NCBI RefSeq assembly: GCF_023706045.1 | Contig: NZ_BQYL01000001.1 | Location: forward strand, 1,966,001-2,030,000 | Direction: 5' to 3' | Source of the DNA: Kangiella sp. TOML190 | GTDB taxonomy: Bacteria; Pseudomonadota; Gammaproteobacteria; Enterobacterales; Kangiellaceae | Length of the DNA: 64,000 bases | Shown: positions 62,463-64,000 of the stretch, piece by piece | Position numbering within the stretch: position 1 is the stretch's first letter | Layout of the letters: every line of letters begins with the position of its first letter | The notes under the pieces: generated by a model | Told to the model about the DNA's origin: nothing | The model's database searches: none | The model's input: the letters and a program-made list of their open reading frames with translations, nothing else | Made by a program: the position numbers and the translations under genes

Positions 62463-62482
62463 ATTCCCGCTTGCGCGGGAAT
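62463..62482. repeat. REP-like repeat (copy 4)
   Basis: ATTCCCGC-TTGC-GCGGGAAT, a perfect palindromic hairpin just past the asnS stop. With copy 3 it makes a BIME-like inverted pair 95 bases apart, and it may terminate asnS transcripts. Confidence 0.65.
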
Positions 62483-62503
62483 GGCTGTTCGATTGGGAAT
62501 TGT

Positions 62504-63901
62504 TTAGAACTTAACGTTGTTTGGCACCCGTGGGAATGGGATCACATCGCGAATATTCTGTACACCGGTCACGTAGGATACGCAGCGGTCAAAGCCTAAG
62601 CCAAAACCTGCGTGCGGGACTGTGCCATAACGGCGCAGATCGCGATACCACCAGTAATGTTCTTTGGGTAAGCCCATTTCATCAATACGCGCATCTAATA
62701 CGTCTAAACGCTCTTCACGCTGCGAACCACCGATGATTTCGCCAATGCCCGGTGCTAAAACGTCCATCGCAGCAACGGTTTTACCATCGTCGTTCATGCG
62801 CATATAGAAAGCTTTAATGTCTTTCGGGTAGTCAGTCACCACGGTAGGGCGGCCAACAAACTCTTCGGCGATGTAGCGCTCATGCTCGGACTGCAAATCA
62901 ATACCCCATTTCACATCAAATTCGAACTTTTTATTCGATTTTTCAAGGGTTGTAATCACGTCGGTATAGCTCATGCGCTCGAAATTATTGTTAATCACAT
63001 TTTCCAAACGGTTGATGCAGTCTTTATCTACGCGCTGTTGGAAAAAAGCCATATCATCGCCACATTCATCTAACACTGCTTTGAAAATATACTTCATCAT
63101 GGCTTCGGCCAGATCGGCATCTTGCGCCAGATCGGCAAAGGCGATTTCCGGCTCCACCATCCAAAATTCTGCTAAATGGCGGCTAGTATTGGAATTTTCT
63201 GCGCGGAAAGTAGGGCCAAAAGTATAAACCTTAGACATAGCCATACAATAGGCTTCGACGTTTAACTGGCCTGAAACCGTTAAAAATGACTCTTGTCCAA
63301 AGAAGTCTTTAGAGTAATCAATCTCGCCCTTATCGGTCATAGGCAAGTTGGTTTGATCCAAGGTGCTGACGCGGAACATTTCACCAGCGCCTTCAGCATC
63401 AGATGCGGTAATGATCGGGGTATGGATCCAGTTAAAGCCATTTTCATGCATAAAGCGGTGAATGGCTTGGGCTAGGCAGTTACGCACGCGAGTTACCGCA
63501 CCGATAAGGTTAGTACGTGGACGCAAATGCGCGTGTTTGCGTAAATGCTCAACCGTATGCGGCTTCATGGGCATTGGGTAGGTATCCGGATCATCAACCC
63601 AACCTAAAACCTCTAGCTTGCTCGCTTGGATCTCAAAAGTTTGGCCTTTACCTTGCGATGGCACCAACTTACCAGCAACTCGAACCGAACAACCGGTGGT
63701 TAACTTGGTTACTTCAGACTCATAGTTAGCGACATTATTATCGACCACTGCTTGGATTGGATTAAAGCAGCTACCGTCGTGGATATTAACGAACGAAAGT
63801 CCAGCTTTCGAGTCACGACGAGTTCGTACCCAGCCTTGAACGGTAACCTCTGCACCTTCGCTAGGTTTGCCCGCGAGGGCGTCGATAATAGAAACTAACA
63901 T
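62504..63901 (-). CDS. asnS: asparaginyl-tRNA synthetase
   Basis: A 465-residue class II synthetase. The OB-fold anticodon domain (1-110, [14 protein letters not shown]) precedes motif 2 ([21 protein letters not shown], near 222-242) and motif 3 ([15 protein letters not shown], near 434-448). Length and sequence match bacterial AsnS. Its promoter probably lies in the last 99 bases of the window. Confidence 0.97.
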   Translation of the reverse strand: MLVSIIDALAGKPSEGAEVTVQGWVRTRRDSKAGLSFVNIHDGSCFNPIQAVVDNNVANYESEVTKLTTGCSVRVAGKLVPSQGKGQTFEIQASKLEVLGWVDDPDTYPMPMKPHTVEHLRKHAHLRPRTNLIGAVTRVRNCLAQAIHRFMHENGFNWIHTPIITASDAEGAGEMFRVSTLDQTNLPMTDKGEIDYSKDFFGQESFLTVSGQLNVEAYCMAMSKVYTFGPTFRAENSNTSRHLAEFWMVEPEIAFADLAQDADLAEAMMKYIFKAVLDECGDDMAFFQQRVDKDCINRLENVINNNFERMSYTDVITTLEKSNKKFEFDVKWGIDLQSEHERYIAEEFVGRPTVVTDYPKDIKAFYMRMNDDGKTVAAMDVLAPGIGEIIGGSQREERLDVLDARIDEMGLPKEHYWWYRDLRRYGTVPHAGFGLGFDRCVSYVTGVQNIRDVIPFPRVPNNVKF

Positions 63902-64000
63902 TATTGTGTACCTTTAAAGCGGCTACCGTAAAGCTTTATGACTTCGCTAGCCGTTGATATTTGATTAAACTTAACGTATTACTTTAATTTTCGAGTTTAA

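Noticed and set aside
1-64000. CRISPR array, prophage, integron or IS element
   Set aside because: Looked for regular spaced repeats, integrase, transposase and phage structural genes; none seen.

Overview
The window looks like the chromosome of a free-living, probably marine, aerobic gammaproteobacterium. Support comes from the gene orders cmoA-cmoB-rluA, ppsR/ppsA and trmJ-cysE-iscRSUA-hscBA-fdx-iscX, and from the type-1 IscR promoter. The base composition is moderately AT-leaning by eye (not computed). The set of secreted peptidases plus amino-acid catabolism (methionine gamma-lyase, a branched-chain-type 2-oxoacid dehydrogenase, AstE, PEP synthase) suits a protein- and amino-acid-feeding organism such as the Kangiellaceae; that placement is a guess. 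I see no prophage, IS transposase, CRISPR array or rRNA.

Layout. 1-6.9 kb: the edge of a cyanophycinase-like gene, an exported M1 aminopeptidase, an AhpD-like protein, small membrane proteins, a repeat-rich lipoprotein, and DUF1508 and UPF0114 proteins. 6.9-9.5 kb: tRNA-Arg and the tRNA-modification operon cmoA-cmoB-rluA, with a terminator-bearing leader or candidate small RNA upstream. 9.9-18.3 kb: an S9C peptidase, a lipase-like hydrolase, an AsnC-type regulator beside methionine gamma-lyase, envelope proteins and tRNA-Glu. 18.5-25.5 kb: rmuC, an M23 peptidase, astE, and the divergent ppsR/ppsA pair (PEP synthase and its regulator). 25.6-32.7 kb: an Ala-rich lipoprotein, an acetyltransferase, an acyl-CoA synthetase, and a glycine-zipper protein with a PhoP-type promoter next to a PepSY/PhoP-like/PhoQ-like set. 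32.8-42.1 kb: suhB, trmJ, cysE and the complete ISC iron-sulfur assembly cluster.

42.1-44 kb: a frameshifted small secreted protein and two identical tRNA-Lys genes flanking a pirin. 44-53.5 kb: the most accessory-looking block. It holds a TonB-dependent receptor, a sulfotransferase, two tandem flavin-dependent (tryptophan-type) halogenases and a lipoprotein S9A oligopeptidase, all on the minus strand. 53.8-58.4 kb: an EEP-family hydrolase and the E1alpha-E1beta-E2 operon. 58.6-64 kb: a methyltransferase interrupted by one in-frame TGA, a SpoIIAA-like protein, a hotdog thioesterase, a pyroglutamyl-peptidase-like lipoprotein and asnS.

The observations I rate highest are: (1) the TonB receptor/sulfotransferase/double-halogenase/peptidase locus, which may take up, halogenate and sulfate an unknown aromatic or peptide substrate; (2) the methyltransferase TGA at a position that is probably cysteine in relatives, meaning either selenocysteine or a fresh nonsense mutation; (3) the pyroglutamyl-peptidase-like lipoprotein with Ser in place of the catalytic Cys; (4) an anti-Shine-Dalgarno-bearing leader or small RNA upstream of cmoA; (5) a hairpin (MITE-like) element at the end of the AhpD-like gene. 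Several genes (rmuC, ppsA, the PhoQ-like kinase, E1alpha, hscB) appear to start with TTG, so starts by homology should be preferred to ATG-only calls.
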